DNA of 59,055 bases from Planctomycetota bacterium. GTDB taxonomy: Bacteria; Planctomycetota; UBA8742; UBA2392. The first letter of the stretch is position 1, and each line of letters begins with the position of its first letter. Location of the stretch: assembly GCA_020845475.1 (NCBI GenBank), contig JADLFN010000001.1:1-59055 (forward strand), in the 5' to 3' direction. Below the pieces are notes generated by a model. That model searched no databases. It saw only the letters and a list, made by a program, of their open reading frames with translations, and was not told where the DNA came from. Below, piece by piece: positions 49,891 through 58,606 of this stretch. Both the position numbers and the translations under genes were made by a program.

Positions 49891-51576
49891 TTACCCCATC
49901 GGGATCTGCACCGGATTCTTGGCGCGCTTGTTCGCGGCTCGCGCTTCTTCGTAACCCGCGTCGATGTGTCTTGCGATGCCCATGCCGGGGTCGGCGGTTA
50001 GCACGCGCTCAATTCTCTTGTCGGCGGACTTTGTCCCGTCGCAGACGATGACCTGGCCTGCATGCAGCGAGTAGCCGATGCCTACTCCGCCTCCGTGGTG
50101 GAAACTGACCCAGGTTGCTCCGCAGGCTGTGTTTATTAACGCGTTCAAGATGGGCCAGTCGGCGATCGCGTCGCTGCCGTCTTTCATGGCTTCGGTTTCG
50201 CGGTTGGGTGAGGCTACGCTGCCACAGTCGAGGTGGTCTCTTCCGATCACGATGGGCGCTTTGACTTTTTTCTTCCTTACAAGCTCGTTGAACTTCAGCC
50301 CGGCGAGATGCCTTTCGCCGTAGCCGAGCCAGCAGATTCTTGCGGGCAGGCCCTGGAACTGGATTTTCTCGCGCGCTCCCGTGAGCCAATTCTTGAGGTG
50401 CTCGTTCTTGGGGAACAGTTTCATCAGTTCGCGGTCCGTCGTGTAGATATCTTCGGGGTCGCCTGACAGTGCCACCCAGCGGAACGGGCCTTTGCCTTCG
50501 CAGAACAGCGGGCGAATGTACGCGGGTACGAAGCCGGGGAAATCGAAGGCGTTCTGCACGCCCGCCGTCAACGCGTGGCCGCGCAGATTGTTGCCGTAAT
50601 CAAACGTATGCGCGCCGCGCTTTTGCAGCTCGAGCATCAGGCGGCAATGCTTGGCCATGGTGCGCATGCTGTCGGCTTTGTAGCGCTCGGGACTCAGGCG
50701 GCGCAATTCGAGGGCATCTGTGAGCGACATGCCGTCGGGGATGTAGCCGTTGAGCGGATCATGCGCACTCGTTTGATCCGTGAGCAAATCGGGCGTGACT
50801 TCGCGTTCGATCAAGCGTTGCAACAGTTCCGTGGCGTTGCACTCCACGCCGATGCTCACGGCCTCGTTCGCCTTGCACGCGGCCAGGGCCCGATCGATGC
50901 CCGCGTCAATGCTGTTTGCCTTCTCGTGCAGGTAGCGCGTTTCGAGCCTTCTTTGAATGCGATGCGGATCCACTTCGGCGGCCAGCATCACGCCATTGCA
51001 CAGCGTACACGCCAGCGGCTGCGCGCCGCCCATGCCGCCGAGCCCCGCCGTGACCGTCAGCTTGCCACGCAAGTCGGCCTTGGGGCCGTAGTGCTTTCGC
51101 GCCGCACTGCCGAACGTCTCATAGGTGCCCTGCAAGATTCCCTGCGTGCCGATGTAGATCCACGAGCCCGCCGTCATCTGCCCGTACATGATCAAGCCGC
51201 GCTCGCGCAGAGCGTTGAAATGCTCCCACGTGGCCCAGTGGCCCACGAGATTGCTGTTGGCAATCAGCACGCGCGGCGCATCTTCGTGCGACTTGAAAAC
51301 CGCGACCGGCTTGCCGCTTTGCACCAGCAGCGTTTCGTCCTTCTCGAGTTTCTTGAGCGACTTGACGATGGCGTCATAGCATTCCCAGTTGCGCGCGGCT
51401 TGGCCGCTTCCGCCGTACACGATCAAATTGGCGGGATCCTCGGCCACGTCCGGGTCGAGGTTGTTCATCAACATGCGCAAGGGCGCTTCAGTGAGCCAGG
51501 ACTTGCACGAGAGTTTGGAGCCGCGCGGCGCGCGAATCACGCGAGGCTTGGCGGCTTTGGCGGTGGCGTTAGGCAT
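49891..51576 (-). CDS. hutU: Urocanate hydratase
   Basis: This protein has 561 residues from ATG 51576, the normal length of the enzyme. Diagnostic stretches are [40 protein letters not shown], the NAD-binding [25 protein letters not shown] with the active-site Cys, and [17 protein letters not shown]. It converts urocanate to imidazolone propionate in histidine breakdown, using tightly bound NAD+ as electrophile. No hutH, hutI or hutG gene is in the window, so the pathway is scattered in this genome. The gene is divergent from the aconitase-like gene. Confidence 0.95.
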   Translation of the reverse strand: MPNATAKAAKPRVIRAPRGSKLSCKSWLTEAPLRMLMNNLDPDVAEDPANLIVYGGSGQAARNWECYDAIVKSLKKLEKDETLLVQSGKPVAVFKSHEDAPRVLIANSNLVGHWATWEHFNALRERGLIMYGQMTAGSWIYIGTQGILQGTYETFGSAARKHYGPKADLRGKLTVTAGLGGMGGAQPLACTLCNGVMLAAEVDPHRIQRRLETRYLHEKANSIDAGIDRALAACKANEAVSIGVECNATELLQRLIEREVTPDLLTDQTSAHDPLNGYIPDGMSLTDALELRRLSPERYKADSMRTMAKHCRLMLELQKRGAHTFDYGNNLRGHALTAGVQNAFDFPGFVPAYIRPLFCEGKGPFRWVALSGDPEDIYTTDRELMKLFPKNEHLKNWLTGAREKIQFQGLPARICWLGYGERHLAGLKFNELVRKKKVKAPIVIGRDHLDCGSVASPNRETEAMKDGSDAIADWPILNALINTACGATWVSFHHGGGVGIGYSLHAGQVIVCDGTKSADKRIERVLTADPGMGIARHIDAGYEEARAANKRAKNPVQIPMG

Positions 51577-51739
51577 GGCGGCAAGATAGCAGCGGCAAGG
51601 GCGGGTGCGAGAGGCGGTCAGGGCGCGCGAGGGGGGCATTGAATCGTGCGGGATTCCGGCTGCCTGCCCGAATGCCGCTGCTAGAATTCGGGTTCACAGT
51701 TCCTGGGGCGCGCGCGCCCCGTTTTGTTGCTGAGGCTTT

Positions 51740-53707
51740 ATGGCGCTCCCTGCGAAAATCAAGCTGACACCGGGCAAACGCGTTTTGTTCCTGACGAAAG
51801 ATCTCGACCTCCTCAAGAAGCAGCTCTACGAGGGCGTGAACCTGCGCATGGAGGATCTGCGCGTCGAGGATTTGTTGGACGACATCAACACGGACACGAT
51901 GACGCCTGCGTGGGTCTGCTTCTCGCACAAGCCTGAGGATATCGCGCTCGATGCCTACGCGGGCCTGTTCGACAAGAACGGTGAGCGCGTGTTCAAACAT
52001 CGCGCTTTGATTGACGGCAATTTCGAAGTCATCGTCAGCGGCCTGCGCAAGGGTACGGGCTCTTCGCGTGAGACGGCGCCGCAGTGCGAAAAATGGTCCG
52101 GCATCTGGCTGGTGATCGCGGCTTCGTTCGCTCCCATCCACGAGCGTAATAACATCAATCTGGGCCAGCTCATGGGCGACCACGAGCAGTTGAAGCGTCT
52201 GCAAAAAGGCGAAACGCTCAGCCTCGCTGATTTCACGGGCAAATTTGATCCCGTCACGCGCGCGATGCTGGAGGCGGGCGGCCTGTTTCCGTTCAGCGCG
52301 AAAGTGGCCAAGGGCGAAATTAAGCCGCCGAAACACACGACGAAACGCCGCGCCATGAACATGGCGGAAAAACTGATCGCGACGCACCTTGTAGCGGGCC
52401 AAGGTGATGCGTTCGTGAAACCGGGCGATGCCGTGCTCGTGAATGTGGATGCGGGTTACTCGCACGAGTTCACGACCGCGCAAGTTCATTACTTTTTAGA
52501 GCAGGAATACGGCAAGAATTACACGGTCAAGAACCCGAAGAAGTTTGCGGTGTTCGAAGACCACCTGCTTTACGCCACGGGCGTGAAGCGCTTCGCGCCC
52601 TTTGAGGGAAAAATTCAAACGCTGCGCGATTTGCAGCGCGAATTCCAAAGACACACAGGCGTGCGCGATTACTCGGCGAAGAACGGCGTGAGCCCCGGCA
52701 TTTGCCACCAGGTCGCGCGCGAGCATTTTGTCGATCCCGGCGATTTCGTGCAGGCGACGGACTCGCACACGTGCATGGGCGGCGGCAACAATGCGCTGAG
52801 TTACGGTGTGGGTGCAACGGAGTACGCCGGGTTGATCTACTCCGGCTTCACGTTTGTGGCGGTGCCGCAGAGCATCCGCTTCAATCTCACGGGCAAGCTG
52901 CAGCCTGGCGTGACGGCCAAAGATGTCATGCTCTTCATTCTCGACAGCTACGCCAAGCGCGAGCAAACGCTTGACCGCGTGATGGAATTCGGCGGCCCCG
53001 GCCTTGCCACGATCTCGATGGACGAGCGCGCCACGCTCTGCAACATGGCCACGGAGTGCAGCGCGAAATCGGGCATCTGCGAAGCCGATGACGTGACCTG
53101 GGCCTGGTTCAAGCAAACGCGCAAGCTCACGGACGCGCAGCTCGCGAAGCTCAAAGAACGCGCCGTCGCGCCGGACAAAGACGCTCAATACGACGGCGGA
53201 ACGCACGAGATCAATCTCAGCAAGATCGTGCCCATGGTGGCCAAGCCGGGCGATCCGACGTACGGCGAGACCATCGAGAAACTGGGCGAAGTGAAAATCG
53301 AAATCGCCTACGGCGGCTCGTGCACGGCCGGCAAAGTGGACGACCTCGATTATTACGCGACGGTGCTGCGCGAAGCCGTGGATGCCGGGCGGCAAGTCGC
53401 CAAGGGCGTAAAAATGTATCTGCAATACGGCAGCGAAGACGTGATGGCCTACGCCAAGTCCAAGGGCTACCCGGAAATCTTCGCCAAGGCCGGCGTCGAG
53501 GTCATCAACCCCGGCTGCGGCGCGTGCATCGGCTGCGGACCAGGTGTAAGCGAAACCAAAGAGCAGGTCACGGTGAGCGCCATCAACCGAAACTTCCCCG
53601 GCCGCAGCGGCCCCGGCAAGCTGTATCTAGCCAGCCCGCTCACGGTCGCTGCCAGCGCCATCGAAGGCCGCATCGTCAGCTATCGCAAGGGCATGTTCAA
53701 GAATTGA
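51740..53707 (+). CDS. Single-chain aconitase-family hydratase with swivel domain first
   Basis: This protein has 655 residues from ATG 51740. An N-terminal swivel domain (about residues 40-200) holds DDINTDTMTPAWVCF and LRKGTGSSRETAP, equivalent to the small-subunit (LeuD-type) substrate loop GSSRExxP. The large domain (about 205-655) has ATDSHTCMGGGNNAL with the first cluster Cys, YGGSCTAGKVDDL, and NPGCGACIGCGPG with the other two Cys of a [4Fe-4S] site. The small domain comes first, as in AcnB, but the AcnB helical repeat domain is absent. Substrate could be citrate, a homologue or isopropylmalate. No leu or other TCA genes are adjacent. Confidence 0.88.
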   Translation: MALPAKIKLTPGKRVLFLTKDLDLLKKQLYEGVNLRMEDLRVEDLLDDINTDTMTPAWVCFSHKPEDIALDAYAGLFDKNGERVFKHRALIDGNFEVIVSGLRKGTGSSRETAPQCEKWSGIWLVIAASFAPIHERNNINLGQLMGDHEQLKRLQKGETLSLADFTGKFDPVTRAMLEAGGLFPFSAKVAKGEIKPPKHTTKRRAMNMAEKLIATHLVAGQGDAFVKPGDAVLVNVDAGYSHEFTTAQVHYFLEQEYGKNYTVKNPKKFAVFEDHLLYATGVKRFAPFEGKIQTLRDLQREFQRHTGVRDYSAKNGVSPGICHQVAREHFVDPGDFVQATDSHTCMGGGNNALSYGVGATEYAGLIYSGFTFVAVPQSIRFNLTGKLQPGVTAKDVMLFILDSYAKREQTLDRVMEFGGPGLATISMDERATLCNMATECSAKSGICEADDVTWAWFKQTRKLTDAQLAKLKERAVAPDKDAQYDGGTHEINLSKIVPMVAKPGDPTYGETIEKLGEVKIEIAYGGSCTAGKVDDLDYYATVLREAVDAGRQVAKGVKMYLQYGSEDVMAYAKSKGYPEIFAKAGVEVINPGCGACIGCGPGVSETKEQVTVSAINRNFPGRSGPGKLYLASPLTVAASAIEGRIVSYRKGMFKN

Positions 53708-53768
53708 TAGGCAAAGAACGGCTTGCTTCAGACTGGGATGTCCCCAAACAAGCTATACTTGGAAAACG

Positions 53769-54548
53769 ATGGACGGCGAGCATACGGTCACTGTGCGTTT
53801 CGAGGGCGAAGAGCTTTCTATTGAGCTCGTTTCGAAAGCATTTCAAAAGCTTGGCTTGCTCTTAAAGGGGTCGGCTCGAAAAGTCTCGGAAGGTCGTCGT
53901 GATTCCATCAAATGGGTCTTGTCGGACCTCAGCTTTGGCAGCGTGATCGTCACAGCTGAGCCCAAACTCAATCGAGTCACCGAATATCTGCGGGAACCGT
54001 TAGTGGCTCGGGTTCGCCAAGTGGTTGACGACTACAGCGCTGGCCGCAAGCACCTGATTACTGAAGCGGAACTTCTTCCACTTGATGACCTCGCCGAAAT
54101 GGTGAACGGTGAGTTGAAGGGCGTCGTAGTTTCTACCGAAGAAAAAGACGCTGTTCTTTTGCCGCAGCAGGAACTACCGAAAGAAGAGACCGATTTGCCA
54201 TCGACTGCGCTTGGGACTGTCGTTGGTAAGGCTCAGACCTTGACCAGTCGGAAACATTTGATGTTTACACTTTTCGATGTCCGCACAGACAACGCGGTTC
54301 TCTGCTATCCCACTGAAGTTCAGCACGATCAGCTTCGGGATATATGGGACAAGCTAATCGAAGTTGATGGAGTGGTGTCGCGTGATCCGCTGAGCGGCTC
54401 TGCCAAGACAATTCGGGAAATTACCGCAATTCGGGCGGTCGAACCAATCTCGCCCAAGGCCTTGCTTGAACTTGTTGGCATGTTTCGTGGCAAGACCAAA
54501 ATGTCGAGCGCGGAAGCGGTAAGGCGGGTACGTGATGCCGAATCGTAG
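53769..54548 (+). CDS. Protein of unknown function paired with a PIN nuclease
   Basis: This protein has 259 residues from ATG 53769. There is no ribosome site; a -10-like TATACT at 53754-53759 lies so close that the mRNA may be leaderless. There is no signal peptide or membrane segment. The N-terminal part is an alpha/beta segment (TVRFEGEELSIELVSKAFQK) and the middle is acidic. The C-terminal part has beta-strand patterns (LMFTLFDVRTDNAVLCYP, then VDGVVSRDPLSGSAKTIREI) that recall small beta-barrel nucleic-acid binders. It overlaps the PIN gene by 17 nt, and both are clearly AT-richer than the neighbours. By position it could be the antitoxin or a target-recognition partner. Family not recognised. 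Confidence 0.65.
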   Translation: MDGEHTVTVRFEGEELSIELVSKAFQKLGLLLKGSARKVSEGRRDSIKWVLSDLSFGSVIVTAEPKLNRVTEYLREPLVARVRQVVDDYSAGRKHLITEAELLPLDDLAEMVNGELKGVVVSTEEKDAVLLPQQELPKEETDLPSTALGTVVGKAQTLTSRKHLMFTLFDVRTDNAVLCYPTEVQHDQLRDIWDKLIEVDGVVSRDPLSGSAKTIREITAIRAVEPISPKALLELVGMFRGKTKMSSAEAVRRVRDAES

Positions 54549-55059
54549 CCGCAAGCAATTAGCTTCCGATACTCCAGTGCAGAGAGTCTATTGGGACGCC
54601 TGCATTTTCTTAGAGTTGTTGGCGGCTGACTCCGATTTGGCGAAGGACGTAGCGGCGATATGGCAACAGGCGGTTGACGGTAGAGTTGAAATCTACACCT
54701 CCGAGCTTTCCATAGCGGAAGTGGTCTATTCAACCCAAGAGCAAGTCGGTCGTGCGTTGACTAACGACGAGGAACGGAAGATCGACTCGCTGTGGCACCC
54801 TATGTCTCCCGTAAAACTGCTCGAGATCTCCCGCCCCGTACTTCTAAAAGCACGCGAAATCAAACGGATGTCGCACGGGAAGGGCATCAAGATCAAAGAA
54901 CCCGACGGAATTCATTTGGCGTCTGCCGTTGTTCACAAGCTTGCGGAATTTCATTCAACGGATCACTTCAGCAAGAGCGCGGACAAGCGCGCAGAGTTAT
55001 CTGCCTTGATTGGTATCAAGGTGTGCCCGCCCAACGCAAAGGGATTGCTCAAGTTCTAG
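54532..55059 (+). CDS. PIN-domain ribonuclease
   Basis: This protein has 175 residues. It starts at GTG 54532 or ATG 54535, inside the end of the preceding gene. The PIN acidic residues are all present in order: VYWDACIFLELLA, ELSIAEVVYS, KEPDGIHLASAV and FHSTDHFSKS. This is the VapC-like arrangement of a metal-dependent endoribonuclease. The protein is longer than typical VapC toxins (about 130 residues). The preceding gene is much bigger than a VapB antitoxin. Together they resemble a toxin-antitoxin or RNA-cleaving defence module on an AT-richer island between housekeeping genes. Confidence 0.85.
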   Translation: MMPNRSRKQLASDTPVQRVYWDACIFLELLAADSDLAKDVAAIWQQAVDGRVEIYTSELSIAEVVYSTQEQVGRALTNDEERKIDSLWHPMSPVKLLEISRPVLLKAREIKRMSHGKGIKIKEPDGIHLASAVVHKLAEFHSTDHFSKSADKRAELSALIGIKVCPPNAKGLLKF

Positions 55060-55116
55060 GAACTTGACGATTCCGTACCACGTCCAATCCATAACCCCGC
55101 CCCGTACGGAGATTCC

Positions 55117-56334
55117 ATGTCCACACTGAAACTGCTCGCGCCGCTCAGCGCGGCTATCCTGCTCGTTGCTGCCTGTGCCACCACGGGCGCCGAGGACAAG
55201 CCCGCCAAGGGCGAAGGCGACCCGAAAGTACTCGCTTCGCGCAATAACCAGTTCGGCTTTGAGTTGATGGGCAAGCTGCACGAGGAGGGCGAGAACCTGT
55301 TCATCTCGCCGGTTTCGATTTCGACCGCGCTGCAGATGACGGCGGGCGGCGCGCAGGGTGAAACGCGCGATGAGATGGCCAAGGCGATGCACGTCGATGA
55401 CCTCAAGCTGGCCGCGCACAACAAGGCTCTGCTCGATGCGCTGAACTCGCGCAAGGACTTCAAGCTCTCCGTCGCCAACTCGCTCTGGAGCGACAAAGCG
55501 CGCGTGACGCTCAAAGAGGAATTCGTCAAAGAGTGCCGCGACTTTTTCTCCGCCGAGGTGCGCACGCTGAATTTCAGCGACAAAGCATCAGTCAAAGTGA
55601 TCAACGATTGGATCGCGGACAAGACCAATCAGAAAATCACCAACATGCTCGACGCGATTCCCGTTGACGCGATCAGCTATCTCGTGAACGCCGTACATTT
55701 CAAAGGCGGCTGGAGCCACGAGTTCAGCAAGGACGCCACCAAAGACGGCGATTTCACGCTCAACGACGGCACCAAGAAGAGGCTCCCGCTGATGACGCAG
55801 TGGGAGGATTGCCCCTACAACGAAAGCGCCGACTGGCAGGCCGTGGGCCTTCCCTTTGGCGAAGACCGCCAGGCGATCATGTGGTTCATCCTGCCCGCCA
55901 AAGGCAAGAAACTCGGTGATCTCGTAGCCAAGCTTGACGCGGACGCCTTCGCCGCGATGACCAAGCCGAACTACAACAGCGGCACCATCACGATCCCGCG
56001 CTTCAAGGTGCGTTACAAAGCCGGCCTCGTGGATGCGCTCAAGGCGCTGGGCATGAAGAAGTGTTTTGGCGATGCCGATTTCTCGCGTTTTGGCAGCTCA
56101 ACCATGGGCCGCATTTTCATCGGCCGCGTGCTGCACGAAGCCGTGCTTGAGGTCAACGAGCAGGGCGCCGAAGCCGCGGCTGCGACGATCGTGGAAATGA
56201 AGGCGGAAAGCGCGCCCTCGGACCCGTTCACGTTCAAGGCGGATCGGCCGTTTGCCGTGGCGATTGTTGATCGCGGCTCGGGCTCAGTGCTCTTCGCGGG
56301 CGCGATCTACGACCCCGAAAGGCTCGATAAATAG
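55117..56334 (+). CDS. Lipoprotein serpin (serine protease inhibitor family)
   Basis: This protein has 405 residues from ATG 55117 (CGGAG upstream). A lipobox, LLVAACA, places the mature N-terminus at Cys20, so it is membrane-anchored. The serpin fold is complete: NLFISPVSISTALQMTAGGA, YLVNAVHFKGGW, ITIPRFKVRY and a C-terminal FTFKADRPFAVAIVD. The reactive loop hinge reads EQGAEAAAAT, with the small side chains needed for loop insertion, so it should be inhibitory. Alignment by spacing to antithrombin (which has 15 residues from P1' to the PF) puts Glu at P1 and Ser at P1'. It probably traps proteases at the cell surface. Monocistronic. Confidence 0.93.
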   Translation: MSTLKLLAPLSAAILLVAACATTGAEDKPAKGEGDPKVLASRNNQFGFELMGKLHEEGENLFISPVSISTALQMTAGGAQGETRDEMAKAMHVDDLKLAAHNKALLDALNSRKDFKLSVANSLWSDKARVTLKEEFVKECRDFFSAEVRTLNFSDKASVKVINDWIADKTNQKITNMLDAIPVDAISYLVNAVHFKGGWSHEFSKDATKDGDFTLNDGTKKRLPLMTQWEDCPYNESADWQAVGLPFGEDRQAIMWFILPAKGKKLGDLVAKLDADAFAAMTKPNYNSGTITIPRFKVRYKAGLVDALKALGMKKCFGDADFSRFGSSTMGRIFIGRVLHEAVLEVNEQGAEAAAATIVEMKAESAPSDPFTFKADRPFAVAIVDRGSGSVLFAGAIYDPERLDK

Positions 56335-56453
56335 TCGGCTTTCACCCAAGCAACGCCGCCGGGCCGGGTCCGGCGGTGTTTCGTTTGGCGCCTCGCCTCT
56401 ACAATTTTGCGCCGTTCTGGCTAGAGTCTCGCCATTCCACTCAGGGAGCAACC

Positions 56454-57311
56454 ATGATTCTTGTTACCGGCGCCACGGGCAACATCGGCGGCCACGTGCT
56501 GAAGCTGCTTGCCTCAAAAGACATCAAGTGCCGCGTGCTCGCGCGCGACCCCAAGAAGGCCGCGTCGCTCAAGGGCGCGAACGTCGAAGTCGTGCAGGGC
56601 GACCTCAAGAAATATGAAACCGTCGAAAAGGCGCTCAAGGACTGCGAGAAGGTATTCCTCTGCACCACGGCCAGCGAAGGCATGGATGACGAAGAAATGA
56701 ACGTGCTCAAGGCCGGCCGCAAGCTGGGCACGCTCAAGCATGTCGTGAAACTCTCGGCGCTGGGCGCCGCCACCGAGGCCAAAAGCCAGGTGCTCAAGAA
56801 GCAAGGCTACTGCGAAGTGAACATCCGCAAGGTCGGCATTCCCTACACCGTGCTGCGCCCGCACTTCTTCATGAGCAACTTCATGGGCTTTGCGCAGAGC
56901 ATCAAGGATCAGGGCGCGTTCTACGCCCCCATGGGCGAGGGCAAAATCGCCGCCGTCGCGCCCAGCGATGTCGCGGCTGTCGCCGTGGCTGTACTGACCG
57001 GCAAGGGCCACAGCGCCAAGGCCTACAGCATCACCGGCCCAGAGGCGCTAAGCATGGCCGAGTACGCCGAGAAACTCGGCGCCGCGATTGGCAAAGAGGT
57101 GAAGTACGTCAACGTCCCCGGCGCCGATGCCAAGAAGGCGATGATGGGCATGGGCATGAGCGAGTGGCTCGCGCAGGGCCTCGTGGACCTCTACGCCGAT
57201 TGGGCCGCCAACAAGCACGACAAAGTGTTCGAGAGCGTCAAGGAAATCGCCGGACAGGATCCCATGAGCTTCGATACCTGGGCCCAGGAACACGCCGGCG
57301 CATTCAAGTAG
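56454..57311 (+). CDS. NmrA-like NAD(P)-binding protein
   Basis: This protein has 285 residues from ATG 56454 (CAGGGAG 6 nt upstream). The Rossmann start MILVTGATGNIGGHVLKLLA carries the GxxGxxG pattern of atypical short-chain dehydrogenases. KLSALGAATEAKSQ and YTVLRPHFFMSNF follow, as in the NmrA/quinone-oxidoreductase-2 group. There the classical SDR Tyr-xxx-Lys is usually absent, as it is here. Family members reduce quinones or sense NADP levels; the role here is open. The last 40 residues form a helical tail. It stands alone, 81 nt before the flavoprotein gene. Confidence 0.85.
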   Translation: MILVTGATGNIGGHVLKLLASKDIKCRVLARDPKKAASLKGANVEVVQGDLKKYETVEKALKDCEKVFLCTTASEGMDDEEMNVLKAGRKLGTLKHVVKLSALGAATEAKSQVLKKQGYCEVNIRKVGIPYTVLRPHFFMSNFMGFAQSIKDQGAFYAPMGEGKIAAVAPSDVAAVAVAVLTGKGHSAKAYSITGPEALSMAEYAEKLGAAIGKEVKYVNVPGADAKKAMMGMGMSEWLAQGLVDLYADWAANKHDKVFESVKEIAGQDPMSFDTWAQEHAGAFK

Positions 57312-57328
57312 GGAACTGACTTCAGGAC

Positions 57329-57368
57329 ATGGGGTCGGGCTCCGGGCGGTTCCGGTGCCTGACCCCAT
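57329..57368. repeat. GGGGTCAGG-type dispersed motif, inverted pair (copy 3)
   Basis: ATGGGGTCGGGC (57329-57340) and GCCTGACCCCAT (57357-57368) are inverted copies with a single G/A difference (a G-U pair in RNA), around a 16-nt GC-rich loop. The core is the same GGGGTCAGG as at 718-742 and 40944-40966. It lies between two plus-strand genes. Confidence 0.65.
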
Positions 57369-57391
57369 TTCCGTGCGTACTTGGTCAACAG

Positions 57392-58606
57392 ATGGCGCGG
57401 AGAATCATAATCATAGGCGGAGGTGCTGCCGGCTTCTTTGCCGCCATTACGGCCGCCGAAGCCGGCGCGCACGTCACCATCCTCGAAAAGAGCGCGCACC
57501 TCCTCTCGAAGGTCAAGATCTCCGGCGGCGGGCGCTGCAACGTCACCCATGCGCCAAGCGAAGCTGCGCGCTTTGCGGAAAATTACCCGCGCGGCCAGCG
57601 CCCCCTGATTGGCGCGTTGAGCCAGTTCTCGGCCACCGACGCAATCGAGTGGTTCGCGCGCCGCGGCGTGAAAATGTACACGCAGGAAGACGGCTGCCTG
57701 TTTCCCGTCTCGGACGATTCGCAAACCATCATTGATTGCTTCCTCAAAGCCGCGCGCGATGCGGGCGTGAACATGCGGCTCAACGCCGCATCCGAGCGCA
57801 TTGAGCGCGTGGCGGTGGGCTTTTGCGCCACACTGGCAAACGGCGAAACGCTCGAGTGCGAACGCCTGTTGCTGGCCACGGGCGGATGCCGCGTCGCAAG
57901 CATGGGCGAACTGGCGGTGTCGCTGGGCCATACGCTTGAGCCGCCCGTGCCCTCGCTGTTCACGTTTCACATCGAAGTGCCGTGGCTGCAGAAACTCGCG
58001 GGCATTGTGGTGGCCGATGTTGAGGCGGGCGTGCCCGCGGCCAAACTCGGCGAGCGCGGCATCCTGCTGATCACGCACTGGGGCGTAAGCGGGCCGGTGA
58101 TTTTGCGCTTGTCGGCCTGGGGCGCGCGCAAACTGGCGGAGCTGGAATACAAGTTCACGCTGCAACTGAACTGGCTGCCGGAGCTGAACGAGCGCGCATT
58201 GGGCGAAACGCTCGACAGTCGCCGAGAAGAATCGCCCGCTAAGCTGGTCGTGAACACGCCAGTTGCTCCACTCACAGCGCGGCTATGGGAAGCGCTGGTG
58301 CTTGCTGCGGGTGTGCCACGAGGGACGCGCTGGTCGGCGCTGTCAAAAGCGCAAAAGCATTCACTCATGAAGCAACTCATGCGCACGGAACTGCCCGTCA
58401 GCGGCAAGAGCCTGAACAAGGATGAGTTCGTGACGTGCGGCGGCGTGAAGCTGAGCGAAGTGAATTTCAAGACAATGGAAAGCAAACTCTGCCCCGGACT
58501 CTATTTCGCGGGCGAGTTGCTCGACATCGATGGCATCACGGGAGGCTTCAACTTCCAGGCCTGCTGGACCACGGGCTACATCGCGGGCAAGTCGATGAGC
58601 GTGTAA
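57392..58606 (+). CDS. FAD/NAD(P)-dependent oxidoreductase, HI0933/BaiN family
   Basis: This protein has 404 residues from ATG 57392. The dinucleotide-binding start RRIIIIGGGAAGFFAAITAA is followed by the family's own SGGGRCNVTHA. Later come RLLLATGGC, the LITHWGVSGPVILRLSAW stretch and the C-terminal ELLDIDGITGGFNFQACWTT, all characteristic of the HI0933-like/BaiN flavoproteins. These bind FAD and reduce unsaturated or ketone substrates; BaiN acts on bile acid intermediates in gut clostridia, but here the substrate is unknown. The length is normal. No ribosome site is obvious. Confidence 0.92.
   Translation: MARRIIIIGGGAAGFFAAITAAEAGAHVTILEKSAHLLSKVKISGGGRCNVTHAPSEAARFAENYPRGQRPLIGALSQFSATDAIEWFARRGVKMYTQEDGCLFPVSDDSQTIIDCFLKAARDAGVNMRLNAASERIERVAVGFCATLANGETLECERLLLATGGCRVASMGELAVSLGHTLEPPVPSLFTFHIEVPWLQKLAGIVVADVEAGVPAAKLGERGILLITHWGVSGPVILRLSAWGARKLAELEYKFTLQLNWLPELNERALGETLDSRREESPAKLVVNTPVAPLTARLWEALVLAAGVPRGTRWSALSKAQKHSLMKQLMRTELPVSGKSLNKDEFVTCGGVKLSEVNFKTMESKLCPGLYFAGELLDIDGITGGFNFQACWTTGYIAGKSMSV

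Noticed and set aside
50575..51642. Plus-strand frame of 355 codons opposite hutU
   Set aside because: hutU is unambiguous on the minus strand; the other frame is an Arg/Gln/His-rich shadow.
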